Of a DNA stretch of 64,000 bases, positions 8,479-16,297 are shown piece by piece. Position 1 is the first letter of the stretch. Each line of letters begins with the position of its first letter. The stretch is from Bog-473 sp963745665 (GTDB taxonomy: Bacteria > Actinomycetota > Acidimicrobiia > Acidimicrobiales > RAAP-2). A model generated the notes under the pieces. That model did not search any database, was not told the origin of the DNA, and saw only the letters and a list, made by a program, of their open reading frames with translations. The stretch is from positions 1 to 64,000 of the forward strand of contig CAVUYE010000003.1 in assembly GCA_963745665.1 (NCBI GenBank), given 5' to 3'. A program made the position numbers and the translations under genes.

Positions 8479-9201
8479 TTACAAGAAGGCGCGCAGCACG
8501 TTGGCGAACGCCCCCGCCAACACGACCGTTCCCTGCAAGGTCCTCTCCGTCGGGACCGACACGGGGTGGGCCGACGGGACGTTCATGAGCGAGAGGACGG
8601 CGGAGACAGGGGTGCCCGGCCCCAGCCAAATGTGTGAGGCGACCTGCTCGAGCAGCGAGCTGGCGCCGGTCGGGTCCGACATCATCGAACCCAAGGGCAT
8701 TGTCCCGTTCGCGAGCTTGGCGAGATCCGACTTCGGGTTCACCGCGTGGAGGTCGACGCCGACGTAGTGGCTGACGGGAATGCCGAGGCGGTCGAGCCCG
8801 GCGATGATGGTCGTGGGCGCGTGCAGGCTGAGCGACTCCAGCGGGACGGTGCTGCCGTCGGCCAGCGGGAGCCCCAGGCGCTTGGGGATCTGCAGGACGT
8901 TGGTGTGCGCGCCGGCGTCGTGGAACACGAAGACACTTTCGCTGTGGTCGGGGCCCTTGACGATGGCCAGCAGGTCGTTCTTGCCCCGGGCCAGGAGCGA
9001 GGCGGACACCCCGACGTGGTGCACGGCGTGGTCGATGCGGTAGAGGCTGATGGCGACGAAGGACGCGGCCACCAGGATCAGTGCGACGAGCGAGGACCCG
9101 ACCGCAATCAGGATCCGCTTGAGGGTCCAGCGGCGGCCGCGGCGCGGTCCGGGCGCACGAGGGATCAAGCCCAGTTCCCCCGTGGCCACAGCAATCGTCA
9201 C
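8479..9201 (-). CDS. degenerate LytR-CpsA-Psr (LCP) domain protein
   Basis: A 240-residue protein with a basic N-terminus, one membrane helix ('ILIAVGSSLVALILVAASFVAI', residues ~30-51) and an extracytoplasmic domain. 'NDLLAIVKG', 'TNVLQIPKRLGL', 'IIAGLDRLGIPVSHYVGVDL' and a short C-terminal part follow the order of LCP glycopolymer transferases, which attach teichoic acids or arabinogalactan to the cell wall. The usual 'SIPRD' arginine site reads 'QIPKRL' and the RSD motif is absent, so catalysis is doubtful. GTG 9201 has GGAGGGG at good spacing. Confidence 0.6.
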   Translation of the reverse strand: MTIAVATGELGLIPRAPGPRRGRRWTLKRILIAVGSSLVALILVAASFVAISLYRIDHAVHHVGVSASLLARGKNDLLAIVKGPDHSESVFVFHDAGAHTNVLQIPKRLGLPLADGSTVPLESLSLHAPTTIIAGLDRLGIPVSHYVGVDLHAVNPKSDLAKLANGTMPLGSMMSDPTGASSLLEQVASHIWLGPGTPVSAVLSLMNVPSAHPVSVPTERTLQGTVVLAGAFANVLRAFL

Positions 9202-9544
9202 GCGCCCCTCCTCCGGTGCACCGGGCCCGCGCCCGGCACTCCCGATCTCCGTGCCCGCAACCTACGGAGCGGCCATTGCCCCGCCGTTGCCCGCCGGGTT
9301 CGATGTGGTTGCCGTGGCCGGGCCGATGGCGGCGCCCCGAGAAGCGCCGCCATTGTTGTGGGTGCCATGGGGAGGGAACCCCTGGAGCTGCTGCAGCCGG
9401 CGGTGCCACCCGACGGCGCGCCGGCCGCGGCGACTGTGCCCGCGTGACAGCGGGCTTCAGCCGCTCCTTGCTCCACGACCCATTCCATCACCTTTCGGGG
9501 GTCATCGCCGATCGGGTGCCTCGAGGGCTCGGAGACGAGACCCC
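9202..9544. other. gene-free stretch between LCP-like gene and nagB
   Basis: No convincing gene. A minus-strand frame carries a Gly/Asn/Ala-rich tail ('THNNGGASRGAAIGP') ending near 9273, with no recognisable start or family. The region should hold the LCP-gene promoter; no clear -10 was found. Confidence 0.5.
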
Positions 9545-10327
9545 TCAGGAGGGGAGCAGGCGTGCGGAGTCGGGCTCGAGATAGACGGTGACGTGGGAGA
9601 TCGTCCGCAGCGCCGATGCCGGGCAGGCGGTGGTGATCGGCCCGGTCAGGGCCGCCGCGACCGGGGCCGCCTTGCGAGCCTCGGGGACGACGGCGAGCAC
9701 GCGCCCGGCCCGCAAAAGGGCGGGGATGGTCACGGTGATGGCGTGCGCCGGCACGTCGTCGAGGCCCGGGAAGTGGCCCTCGTTGACCTGCTGCTGGCGA
9801 CAGGCCGGCTCCAGCTCGACCACCTTGACGTCCAGTGGATCGGCAAAGTCCGCCATCGGGGGGTCGTTGAAGGCCAGGTGCCCGTTCTCGCCCACCCCGA
9901 GGCAGCACAGGTCGAGCGGGTGCTGCCGCAGGAGGCCGGCGTAACGGCGGCACTCGGCCTCGGCGTCCCCCAGGCCCTCCACGTAGTAGGCGGCCTTGGG
10001 GTGGGCCGGCTGCACGATGCGCTCCCGTATCCAGCGCTGGAAGCCCGCGGCGTGGTCCGGTCCGACTCCCACGTACTCGTCCATGTGGAAGACGACGGTG
10101 TCGGCCCAGGGCACCCCCGCGGTCGCCTGCACCAGAGCCTGCACGAAGGCCAGCTGGGAGTTGCCGGTGGCGAACATCACGTTGGCCGTCCCCCGGGCGT
10201 CCACGGCGGCCTGCATCACTGCCCGTGCCTCGTCGGCCGCGGCGCGGGCCATGGCGGGGACATCGCTCAGGACCTGCACGGTGGCGCCGTCAATGGTGCG
10301 GGTCCCGGTCTGCACGGCGTTCAGCAT
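9545..10327 (-). CDS. nagB: glucosamine-6-phosphate deaminase/isomerase
   Basis: A 260-residue cytoplasmic enzyme that converts glucosamine-6-phosphate to fructose-6-phosphate and ammonia, feeding amino sugars into glycolysis. Conserved segments are 'FATGNSQLAFVQAL' (phosphate loop), 'FHMDEYVGV' with the catalytic Asp, and 'GVGENGHLAFNDPP' with the ring-opening His. Length matches the family. ATG 10327 is followed by a typical N-terminus and preceded by GAGGCGG. It is divergent from the dehydratase gene, 30 bases apart. Some members of the fold act on other sugar phosphates, but the motif set fits NagB well. Confidence 0.88.
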   Translation of the reverse strand: MLNAVQTGTRTIDGATVQVLSDVPAMARAAADEARAVMQAAVDARGTANVMFATGNSQLAFVQALVQATAGVPWADTVVFHMDEYVGVGPDHAAGFQRWIRERIVQPAHPKAAYYVEGLGDAEAECRRYAGLLRQHPLDLCCLGVGENGHLAFNDPPMADFADPLDVKVVELEPACRQQQVNEGHFPGLDDVPAHAITVTIPALLRAGRVLAVVPEARKAAPVAAALTGPITTACPASALRTISHVTVYLEPDSARLLPS

Positions 10328-10345
10328 GCCAGGCGCCGCCTCGGC

Positions 10346-10351
10346 CAGACT
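10346..10351 (+). promoter_or_regulatory. -10 hexamer of a probable leaderless start (10358)
   Basis: CAGACT ends six bases before GTG 10358; there is no Shine-Dalgarno. Confidence 0.4.
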
Positions 10352-10357
10352 GGACCG

Positions 10358-11317
10358 GTGCGCGACGTCGAGCTGCCCGGGCCGGCCCACCGGGAGGCGG
10401 CGTTGCAGGTGGTGGAGCGCTTCCTCGCCGTGACGCCGCTGGTCGGCGCGCCGCAGCTGGGCCCCTCCGTGTCGGTCAAGCTCGAGCTGCTGCAGCCCAC
10501 CGGGTCGTTCAAGGTGCGCGGCGGGCTGGCCGCCGTGTCCGCCACCCTGGACCGGGACCCCGGCCGTGCCGTCGTGGCCTCGTCGGCCGGCAACCACGGC
10601 CTCGGCCTGGCCTTCGCCGCCTCCAAGCTCGGCGCGGCCGTCACCGTCGTGGTGCCCACCGGAGCCTCAGCGGCCAAGGTGTCGGCCCTGCAGCAGTTCG
10701 ACGTGCGCCTCGTGCTGCACGGCGAGGGCTACCGCGAGGCCGAGACGTACGCCCTCGAGCTGGCCGCCGACGAAGGCAGCCGCTACGTGTCGCCCTACAA
10801 CGACCCCGATGTCATCGCCGGTCAGTGCACCGTGGCCCGCGAGCTGCTCGGGCAGGTGCCCGGCCTCGGGACGGTGGTCGTCCCGTGCGGGGGCGGCGGG
10901 CTGCTGGCTGGTGTGACCCTGGGTCTCGAAGGGACGGGCGTGCGCGTCGTCGGGATCGAGTCCGAGGCGTCCCCGTCCATGAGCACGGCGTTGGCGGCGG
11001 GAGCCATCGTGCCCATCGAGGTGGAACCGACCGTGGCCGACGGGCTGGCGGGCAACCTCGAGCCGGGTGCGGTGACGGTCGGCGTCGCGTTGGCCCACGG
11101 CGTCGACGTCCTGACCGTCAGCGAGGCCGACATCCGCTCCGCCATGGCCTTCTCGGCCTCCAAGATGGGCCTCGTCCTGGAAGGTGCCGGCGCCGTGGGC
11201 CTGGCGGCGCTGCGGGCGGGGGTCGTCACACCCCACCCCGAAGGGAAGGAGACCGTGGTGCTGCTGACCGGGCGCAACGTGGCGCCGAAGCTGTTGTCGG
11301 AGGTGCTCCATTCCTGA
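10358..11317 (+). CDS. PLP-dependent threonine/serine dehydratase family protein
   Basis: A 319-residue fold-type II PLP enzyme. The PLP lysine is in 'PTGSFKVRGG', substrate Asn loop in 'SAGNHGLGL', and the phosphate-binding glycine loop is 'PCGGGGLLAG'. This set is that of catabolic threonine dehydratases and serine racemases; no C-terminal ACT regulatory domain is present, so it is not the long allosteric IlvA. It would convert L-threonine or L-serine to 2-oxo acid and ammonia. The GTG start is chosen from the -10 position and the family N-terminus 'AALQVVERFLAVTPL'. The next gene overlaps its end by eight bases. Confidence 0.85.
   Translation: MRDVELPGPAHREAALQVVERFLAVTPLVGAPQLGPSVSVKLELLQPTGSFKVRGGLAAVSATLDRDPGRAVVASSAGNHGLGLAFAASKLGAAVTVVVPTGASAAKVSALQQFDVRLVLHGEGYREAETYALELAADEGSRYVSPYNDPDVIAGQCTVARELLGQVPGLGTVVVPCGGGGLLAGVTLGLEGTGVRVVGIESEASPSMSTALAAGAIVPIEVEPTVADGLAGNLEPGAVTVGVALAHGVDVLTVSEADIRSAMAFSASKMGLVLEGAGAVGLAALRAGVVTPHPEGKETVVLLTGRNVAPKLLSEVLHS
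11299..11304 (+). promoter_or_regulatory. Shine-Dalgarno GGAGGT that points to an ATT start
   Basis: GGAGGT sits inside the end of the dehydratase gene, five bases before ATT 11310. No ATG, GTG or TTG lies in the correct frame at that distance. Confidence 0.55.
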
Positions 11318-12128
11318 GGTCAGCTCCAATGGCGCCCTCCTCAATTACGAGCTCACCGGCGAGGGAGAGCCGCTCCTCCTGATTGCGGGGTGCGGCCAGC
11401 CGGCCGTGGCCTGGCACCTCGGCCTCGTGCCCGCCCTCGTGGCTGCGGGCTACCAGGTCGCCACGTTCGACAACCGCGGGGTCGGGCCCTCGTCCTCGCC
11501 GCCGGCGCCCTACAGCGTGGACGGCATGGCGGCCGACGCCGTGGTGCTGCTCGACCACCTCGGGTGGACGGGCCCTGTGCGCATCGCCGGTCACTCCATG
11601 GGCGGGTGGATCGCCGAGACGCTGGTGCTCGACCAGCCCGAACGGATCCGGTCGGCCGCGTTCATGGGCAGTGCCAACGCGCCGACGGCCTGGGAGCTGG
11701 CCATCACCACGGTCGAACGCGACCTGGCCCGCCTCGACTACGACCTGCCGCCGCTCTTCTACGCCACCGAGACCCTGCGCTACCTGCCGATCGCCGACAT
11801 TCAGGACAACGAGGTCGTCAGCACCTGGCTCTCCATGATGGCCGGCATGGAGGTGTGGCCCAACCCCGGGCGCCTGGGGCAGTACGAGGCCTGCCTGGCC
11901 TGGTCCACCGACCCGGCCCGCACGACGCGGTGGCCCGAGGTGCGCGTGCCCTGCCTCGTCCTGGCCTTCGAGCACGACGTCGACTCGCCGCCGCGCTATG
12001 CCCGCCTGGCGGCCGAGACGATCCCGGGTTGCGAGTACTACGAGGTGGCCGGCTCGGGGCACATCGGCATCCTCACGCACGCCGACGAGGTGGCCGCCGG
12101 GCTGATCGCGTTCTTCGGCCGCGCCTGA
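11310..12128 (+). CDS. alpha/beta hydrolase with probable ATT start
   Basis: A 272-residue alpha/beta hydrolase. The nucleophile elbow is 'AGHSMGG', the acid is in 'AFEHDVDSPP' and the His in 'GSGHIGI'. The in-frame region before the first normal start (GTG 11406) encodes 'NGALLNYELTGEGEPLLLI', the first strands of the fold plus the oxyanion turn, which cannot be dropped. In that frame the only candidate behind the strong GGAGGT is ATT 11310, so translation seems to begin at this rare codon, overlapping the dehydratase stop. Substrate unknown; esterase or lactonase activity is plausible. Confidence 0.8.
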   Translation: MPEVSSNGALLNYELTGEGEPLLLIAGCGQPAVAWHLGLVPALVAAGYQVATFDNRGVGPSSSPPAPYSVDGMAADAVVLLDHLGWTGPVRIAGHSMGGWIAETLVLDQPERIRSAAFMGSANAPTAWELAITTVERDLARLDYDLPPLFYATETLRYLPIADIQDNEVVSTWLSMMAGMEVWPNPGRLGQYEACLAWSTDPARTTRWPEVRVPCLVLAFEHDVDSPPRYARLAAETIPGCEYYEVAGSGHIGILTHADEVAAGLIAFFGRA

Positions 12129-12133
12129 TCGCT

Positions 12134-13432
12134 TCAGGCCAGTGGTTTCGACCACGAGGTGATGTGGTCCCCGATCAGGCCGACCGTCACTCTCTGCACG
12201 CCGGCGGCGGCGGCGAACTCGGGCCAGGACGCCACGGCATCGAGGACGTCGCGAAGAATCGCCGCGGCGCTGGGAACCTGGAAGCGATCCGCCACTTCGT
12301 CGACGTCGGCTCGGGTTATGTCGACGGACTTCCCGTTGACGCTCATCAGGTGCTGTCGGGTCCACCTGCTCCCGAGACTGTGCGCATGAGTGACGTCGTA
12401 GGCGGGAGAGAGGGCCCATGCCCCGCCTTCGGGGAGGACGAAGGAATGATTCTTGGTGTGGTCGTCGCAGTTGGCCGCCGCGACGTTGAACACCATGCGC
12501 CGGAAGGCCTCGGCGCGCGCGCCGGGCCCCAGGCCCAACCGATCGATGATGTCGAAGAGCTGCGCGTAGTCGTGCGTGCCGATCTGTCGAAAGTCGAGCT
12601 GGCCCAGCGCGCAGAGCGTTTGACAATGGACCTTTCCGCCCCCGGGCGGACGGTCGTAACGACGGGTCATGAAATGGGCCCGTCCGCTCTCCCTAAGGAG
12701 CCGACATTCCATCATCTCCATGCCGGCCGCCTTGGCCATCAGGTGGTAGGCGTACTCAATCCGCCCGTAGCCACCGGACGGCCCGAGACCGAGATCATCA
12801 CCGACGCCGTCCAGCTTGACGATCCAGTGTTCGAAACCGGGATCCGCCGGCACCTGACCGGAGCGGATCTCGTTGGTGGCGGGGTTGATGGCCACCACGG
12901 CCTTGGCGCGGGCGCCTCCGGCCGAGGTGCCGACGGCGATCAGGTGGCGGAGAGCCTCGGAGATCCCCGTCTCGCTGTCGAGCTGGCCTCCCACCGCGGT
13001 GCGCGCGGCGGCGACCAGCTCGGAGAGCTCGATGGCGGTGGATTTGATCGGTCGAGGTCCCCGCGTGGGGCGGAACTCGAGTGCGCCGATCCCTCGCTTC
13101 CCGAGGTAGGCCAGGCGGTCCAGCGCGCTGATATCGCTCGACCGCACGCCTTGGCTCGTCAACTCCTTCTCGACCAACGCGTTGCCGAAGGCGTCGGGAA
13201 GCGCGTCGGCCAACAGCGCGGGAAGGCGGTAGAACGTGTCGACGGGCAGCGTCGGGAAGACGTAGGGCTGGGCGCGCCGCGCCATGGTCGTCGGTGCGAG
13301 GTCGACGGGGGAGTTGATCCATTCCGGCGAGTATTCGAAGACGTAGAAGCCGCTCGAGGGATCGAGCGCCACCGCGCCGACCTGGCGGTCCCAGGCCGAG
13401 ACTTCGATGACGTCGACCGGGACGTAGGCCAT
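12134..13432 (-). CDS. hipA: HipA-family serine/threonine kinase
   Basis: A 432-residue HipA-type kinase. The N-terminal subdomain contains 'LPVDTFYRLPALLADALPDAFGN'; the nucleotide loop is 'GTSAGGARAK', the catalytic segment 'NVAAANCDDHTKNHSF' and the metal-binding segment 'SPAYDV'. In Escherichia coli HipA phosphorylates glutamyl-tRNA synthetase and causes persistence; target here unknown. Its ATG overlaps the stop of the HTH gene upstream (TGATG), as in hipBA operons. It is convergent with the preceding hydrolase, five bases apart. Confidence 0.9.
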   Translation of the reverse strand: MAYVPVDVIEVSAWDRQVGAVALDPSSGFYVFEYSPEWINSPVDLAPTTMARRAQPYVFPTLPVDTFYRLPALLADALPDAFGNALVEKELTSQGVRSSDISALDRLAYLGKRGIGALEFRPTRGPRPIKSTAIELSELVAAARTAVGGQLDSETGISEALRHLIAVGTSAGGARAKAVVAINPATNEIRSGQVPADPGFEHWIVKLDGVGDDLGLGPSGGYGRIEYAYHLMAKAAGMEMMECRLLRESGRAHFMTRRYDRPPGGGKVHCQTLCALGQLDFRQIGTHDYAQLFDIIDRLGLGPGARAEAFRRMVFNVAAANCDDHTKNHSFVLPEGGAWALSPAYDVTHAHSLGSRWTRQHLMSVNGKSVDITRADVDEVADRFQVPSAAAILRDVLDAVASWPEFAAAAGVQRVTVGLIGDHITSWSKPLA

Positions 13433-13773
13433 CAGGGCGTCGCGTCAGGCCGAGTGCGACGGACGCGCCTGTGCTGGGGGGAGTGCCCCCCCTTGGCCCT
13501 GAGCAGCTGCAGCGGCGACACGGTCACGGAGGGAGAGAGGGACTGGAGCCAGTCGGTTCGACCCAGGGCCCGCACGGTTGCGACGAGCGTCTTCAGACTG
13601 CTGCCCTTGCCTCGTTCCAGGTTGGAGAGGGCGGTGACCGAGACGTTGGCCAGTGCCGCCAGCGTCGCCTGGTCCATCTTTGCTGCAACCCGGGCTGCCC
13701 GAACCTGGCCGCCGAGCCGCTGTTCCCACTCCTCGACGGTCATGTGATCGCTGCTCACTACGTTCATTCCCAC
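13432..13773 (-). CDS. hipB: HipB-like HTH (Xre family) regulator
   Basis: A 113-residue protein with a five-helix Cro/CI domain at residues ~20-75 ('LGGQVRAARVAAKMDQATLAALANVS' region, then 'VTALSNLERGKG'). In hipBA loci this protein binds the kinase, blocks it and represses the operon. GTG 13773 is preferred to ATG 13767 because GGAGGG lies seven bases before the GTG. The C-terminal tail is basic and may be disordered. An AT-rich region with two direct repeats lies upstream, consistent with autoregulation. Confidence 0.85.
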   Translation of the reverse strand: MGMNVVSSDHMTVEEWEQRLGGQVRAARVAAKMDQATLAALANVSVTALSNLERGKGSSLKTLVATVRALGRTDWLQSLSPSVTVSPLQLLRAKGGHSPQHRRVRRTRPDATP

Positions 13774-13840
13774 TTTTTAACCCTCCTTCGAGGCTTACTT
13801 AGAGAATACCACCTATTAATCGGAGATAATCCATCCCGGC

Positions 13841-13897
13841 TAAAGAGTGGAAAAGCATGTGCTAAGTGCTCCGATGGGTCTAACTAGCGGAAAAGCA
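13841..13897. repeat. two 17-bp direct repeats upstream of hipB (candidate operators)
   Basis: TAAAGAGTGGAAAAGCA at 13841-13857 and TAACTAGCGGAAAAGCA at 13881-13897 match at 14 of 17 positions and start exactly 40 bases apart, about four helical turns. They lie 68-124 bases upstream of the hipB start in an AT-rich gap. Candidate binding sites for the HTH regulator, inferred from position. Confidence 0.45.
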
Positions 13898-13943
13898 CCA
13901 GCGGCGGTCCAACCAGGAGGTCGCCGGCGCGGCGCGGTGGGGA

Positions 13944-15584
13944 TCAGTCGGGGGAGAAGGTCAGGAACTGGTGGACGGCACCGACGCAGGCCGAGCCCTC
14001 GCCGACGGCCGTCGCCACCCGCTTGGTGGAGCCCGAGCGCACGTCGCCGACGGCGAACAGGCCGGGATGGCTCGTCTCGAACGGCAGCGGCAGCCGGCCG
14101 AGGGCAGCCCAGCGCTCGTCGAGGTGGTCGGGACCCAGAGCGCGGTCGGTCAGGACGAAGCCGTTCTCGTCGAACGCGGCACAGCCGGAGATCCAGTCCG
14201 AGGAGGGCTCGGCCCCGATGAAGGAGAAGAGCCCCGCGCAGGAGACCTCCGTCTCCCCCTCGGCGCCCTTCATCCGGACCGCCTGCAGGTCGGGATCCCC
14301 GACGAGCCCGGTGATCTGCGTCTCGGTCCGCACGGTGATGCCGGGGTGGGCGTCAATGCGATCGGTGAGGTAGCGGGACATGTTCTTGCCGAGGTCGTCG
14401 CCGCGGATGACGACGGTCACCGGGCCGGAATCGGACAGGAACATGGCCGCCTGCCCGGCCGAGTTCCCGCCACCGACGACCACGGTGGGTGCCGCCCCGC
14501 ACAGGCGCCGCTCCATTTCGGTCGCCGCGTAGTAGACGCCGTTGCCCTCGAACTGCTCGAGCCGGTCGACGGGAAGGCGCCGGTAGCGCGCACCGCTGGC
14601 CACAATGACGGCGCGTGCCGCGACGTCCGAGCCGTCGGAGAGCCCGATGATGAGGTGGCCCGCCTCCTCGCGCAATGACAGCGCCTCGCAGGGCGCCGTG
14701 AGGTGGGCCCCGAACTTCTCGGCCTGGACGACGGCGCGCGCCGTCAGGTCGCCGCCCGAGATCCCCATCGGGAACCCGAGGTAGTTCTCAATCCGCGAGC
14801 TCGACCCCGCCTGGCCGCCGACCCCGAACTTCTCGACACCCAGCGTGTTGAGGCCCTCTGTGGCGCCGTAGACGGCAGCGGCGAGCCCGGCGGGACCGCC
14901 GCCGACGACCACCAGGTCGAAGCAGCGGCCCGGCAGGCTCTGCAAGGTGAGGCCCAGGTACTCCGCCAGTTCGCCGGGGCTGGGCCGGCGCAGGACCGTG
15001 CCCGACGTGATGACGACCGGCAGCTCGTCGGGGTCGACACCGAACTGCTCCAGCAGGGCCTCCACCTCGGGGTCGCTGTCGGGGTCGAGCCACTCGTACG
15101 GGATCCGGGAGCGGGCCAGGAACTCGCGTACCTGCAGGCACAAGGGGCAGAAGCGCGAGCCGATGAGACGGGTGGTGTACGACGCGCCGGCCAGGAGCAC
15201 CGAGCGCCGGGCGATGAAGGCGGCCAGGACGGTGTCGCCGAGCCCGGGATCGGTGGCGATGACGCGGCGCAGGCTTTCGCGCGGGATCACGATCACCTCG
15301 CCGTCCTCCACCACGCGGGCCGACACGAAGACGCGCAGGCCGGAGAGCATGTTGAGCTCGCCGAGGAAGCGGCCGGCCCCGTGCTGGGCGACGATCTGCT
15401 CTCCGTCCCCGGTGGAGACCACCATGTCAACCGCGCCGGAGACCACGACCATGAAGTCGTAGGTCGGGTCGCCCTCCCGGTAGAGGTAGTCGCCCCGGGC
15501 CATCGGTCGCCGCGTGCCCAACTTGTCCATGACCGCCATGTCGGCGTCGGTCAGGGTCGGAAAGGCGACTGCGTCATCGGCCAT
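13944..15584 (-). CDS. cyclic-nucleotide-binding / glutaredoxin-like / TrxR-like fusion
   Basis: A 546-residue three-part protein. Residues ~10-125 form a cNMP-binding domain ('GDYLYREGDPTYDFMVVVSG', 'GRFLGELNMLSG'). Residues ~145-215 are a glutaredoxin-like segment with 'SRFCPLCLQVREFL' (CxxC). The rest is a low-molecular-weight thioredoxin-reductase-type FAD/NADPH module: 'VVVGGGPAGLAAAVYG', 'VVVGGGNSAGQAAMFL', 'HPGLFAVGDVRSG'. The TrxR redox motif CxxC is replaced by 'YYAATEMERRLCG', so electrons may pass to the CPLC site. ATG 15584 follows GAGGAGG. It likely senses a nucleotide or redox signal. Confidence 0.88.
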   Translation of the reverse strand: MADDAVAFPTLTDADMAVMDKLGTRRPMARGDYLYREGDPTYDFMVVVSGAVDMVVSTGDGEQIVAQHGAGRFLGELNMLSGLRVFVSARVVEDGEVIVIPRESLRRVIATDPGLGDTVLAAFIARRSVLLAGASYTTRLIGSRFCPLCLQVREFLARSRIPYEWLDPDSDPEVEALLEQFGVDPDELPVVITSGTVLRRPSPGELAEYLGLTLQSLPGRCFDLVVVGGGPAGLAAAVYGATEGLNTLGVEKFGVGGQAGSSSRIENYLGFPMGISGGDLTARAVVQAEKFGAHLTAPCEALSLREEAGHLIIGLSDGSDVAARAVIVASGARYRRLPVDRLEQFEGNGVYYAATEMERRLCGAAPTVVVGGGNSAGQAAMFLSDSGPVTVVIRGDDLGKNMSRYLTDRIDAHPGITVRTETQITGLVGDPDLQAVRMKGAEGETEVSCAGLFSFIGAEPSSDWISGCAAFDENGFVLTDRALGPDHLDERWAALGRLPLPFETSHPGLFAVGDVRSGSTKRVATAVGEGSACVGAVHQFLTFSPD

Positions 15585-15662
15585 GGTCGGGCCTCCTCGG
15601 GGGGTGGGGACTGATGCGCTGGAGCACGCGAGGAAAAAGCACGGAGCAACCCTACGGGTGCG

Positions 15663-15812
15663 TCAGTCGCGTTCGGGCGGGCCCGACCAGTCGGAGTGGG
15701 GGTCGGAGGCCGGGAACGAGTCCTCTTCCTGGCCGTCGAGGTAGTCCTCGGGATCGGTCCCGACCGCGCCCGCCTCGCCCGCGTCCGACTCGTCCTGTGG
15801 TGTCGCGCTCAC
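15663..15812 (-). CDS. small acidic protein with FPASDP motif
   Basis: A 49-residue acidic protein, MSATPQDESDAGE at the start, with 'DYLDGQEEDSFPASDPHSDW' near the C-terminus. Short proteins with this E/D-x-FPASDP(P)S-x-W signature occur in many bacteria; function unknown. GTG 15812 gives the natural N-terminus. Confidence 0.55.
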   Translation of the reverse strand: MSATPQDESDAGEAGAVGTDPEDYLDGQEEDSFPASDPHSDWSGPPERD

Positions 15813-15912
15813 GTCCTTGCGGCCTCTCCATCGAAAGTGCCAGGTCCATCGAAAGTCCCAGGTCCCGGCCTCAGGACTACACCCTGGGAATTGGCCGCGC
15901 AAGGCCGGCGAC

Positions 15913-16233
15913 TCAGGCCGGGGGACGTGGTGTCTCCCAGTCGATCGTGACCGCCGCCGCCTCGTCAGCGTGGTCGTGCAGCCAGCGCCGGGCGAAGGGG
16001 CACCACGGGACCACGGTCAGGTCGTTGGCCTGCGCCCGGGCCAGGGCGGCGCGCACCAGCCGGCCGCCGATGCCGTGCCCGCTCCACGCCTCGGGGACCT
16101 CGGTGTGGACCAAAATGAACCGGTCGCCCTGCAGCGCGTAGACGAGTTCCGCCTCGGCATTGCCCTCCCTGATGACATACCGGCTGCCGGCGGTGTCGTC
16201 GACGACCGGTGCGTCGTCGGCGGGGATCGTCAT
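15913..16233 (-). CDS. small GNAT-like N-acetyltransferase (YidJ/NATD1 type)
   Basis: A 106-residue protein with the short acetyltransferase layout: an N-terminal strand pair ('SRYVIREGNAEAELVYAL'), 'ILVHTEVPEAWSGHGIGGRLV', where the acetyl-CoA loop is GHGIGG, and a C-terminal 'LTVVPWCPFARRWLHDHAD'. These one-domain proteins are annotated as Gcn5-related acetyltransferases; substrate unknown. ATG 16233 has GGGAGG nine bases before it. Divergent from the pirin gene. Confidence 0.8.
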   Translation of the reverse strand: MTIPADDAPVVDDTAGSRYVIREGNAEAELVYALQGDRFILVHTEVPEAWSGHGIGGRLVRAALARAQANDLTVVPWCPFARRWLHDHADEAAAVTIDWETPRPPA

Positions 16234-16284
16234 GGGCGCTGCCTCCCGGTCGGTGTGGCTGGTGTGCCCGCCACCCTACGGGTG

Positions 16285-16290
16285 TAAGAA
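16285..16290 (+). promoter_or_regulatory. -10 hexamer of the pirin gene
   Basis: TAAGAA seven bases before ATG 16298 in a short AT-rich tract. An inverted repeat CACCC-TAC-GGGTG (16272-16284) precedes it. Confidence 0.35.
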
Positions 16291-16297
16291 AACAATG

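Noticed and set aside
9050..10357. Upstream extension of the dehydratase frame (755 residues in total)
   Set aside because: Only the part from 10358 matches the PLP family; the rest is antisense to nagB and the LCP gene.
15648..16284. Repeated CCCTACGGGTG at ~15650 and ~16275 as a shared operator
   Set aside because: Only two copies, at different distances from starts, and one coincides with a possible promoter; too weak.
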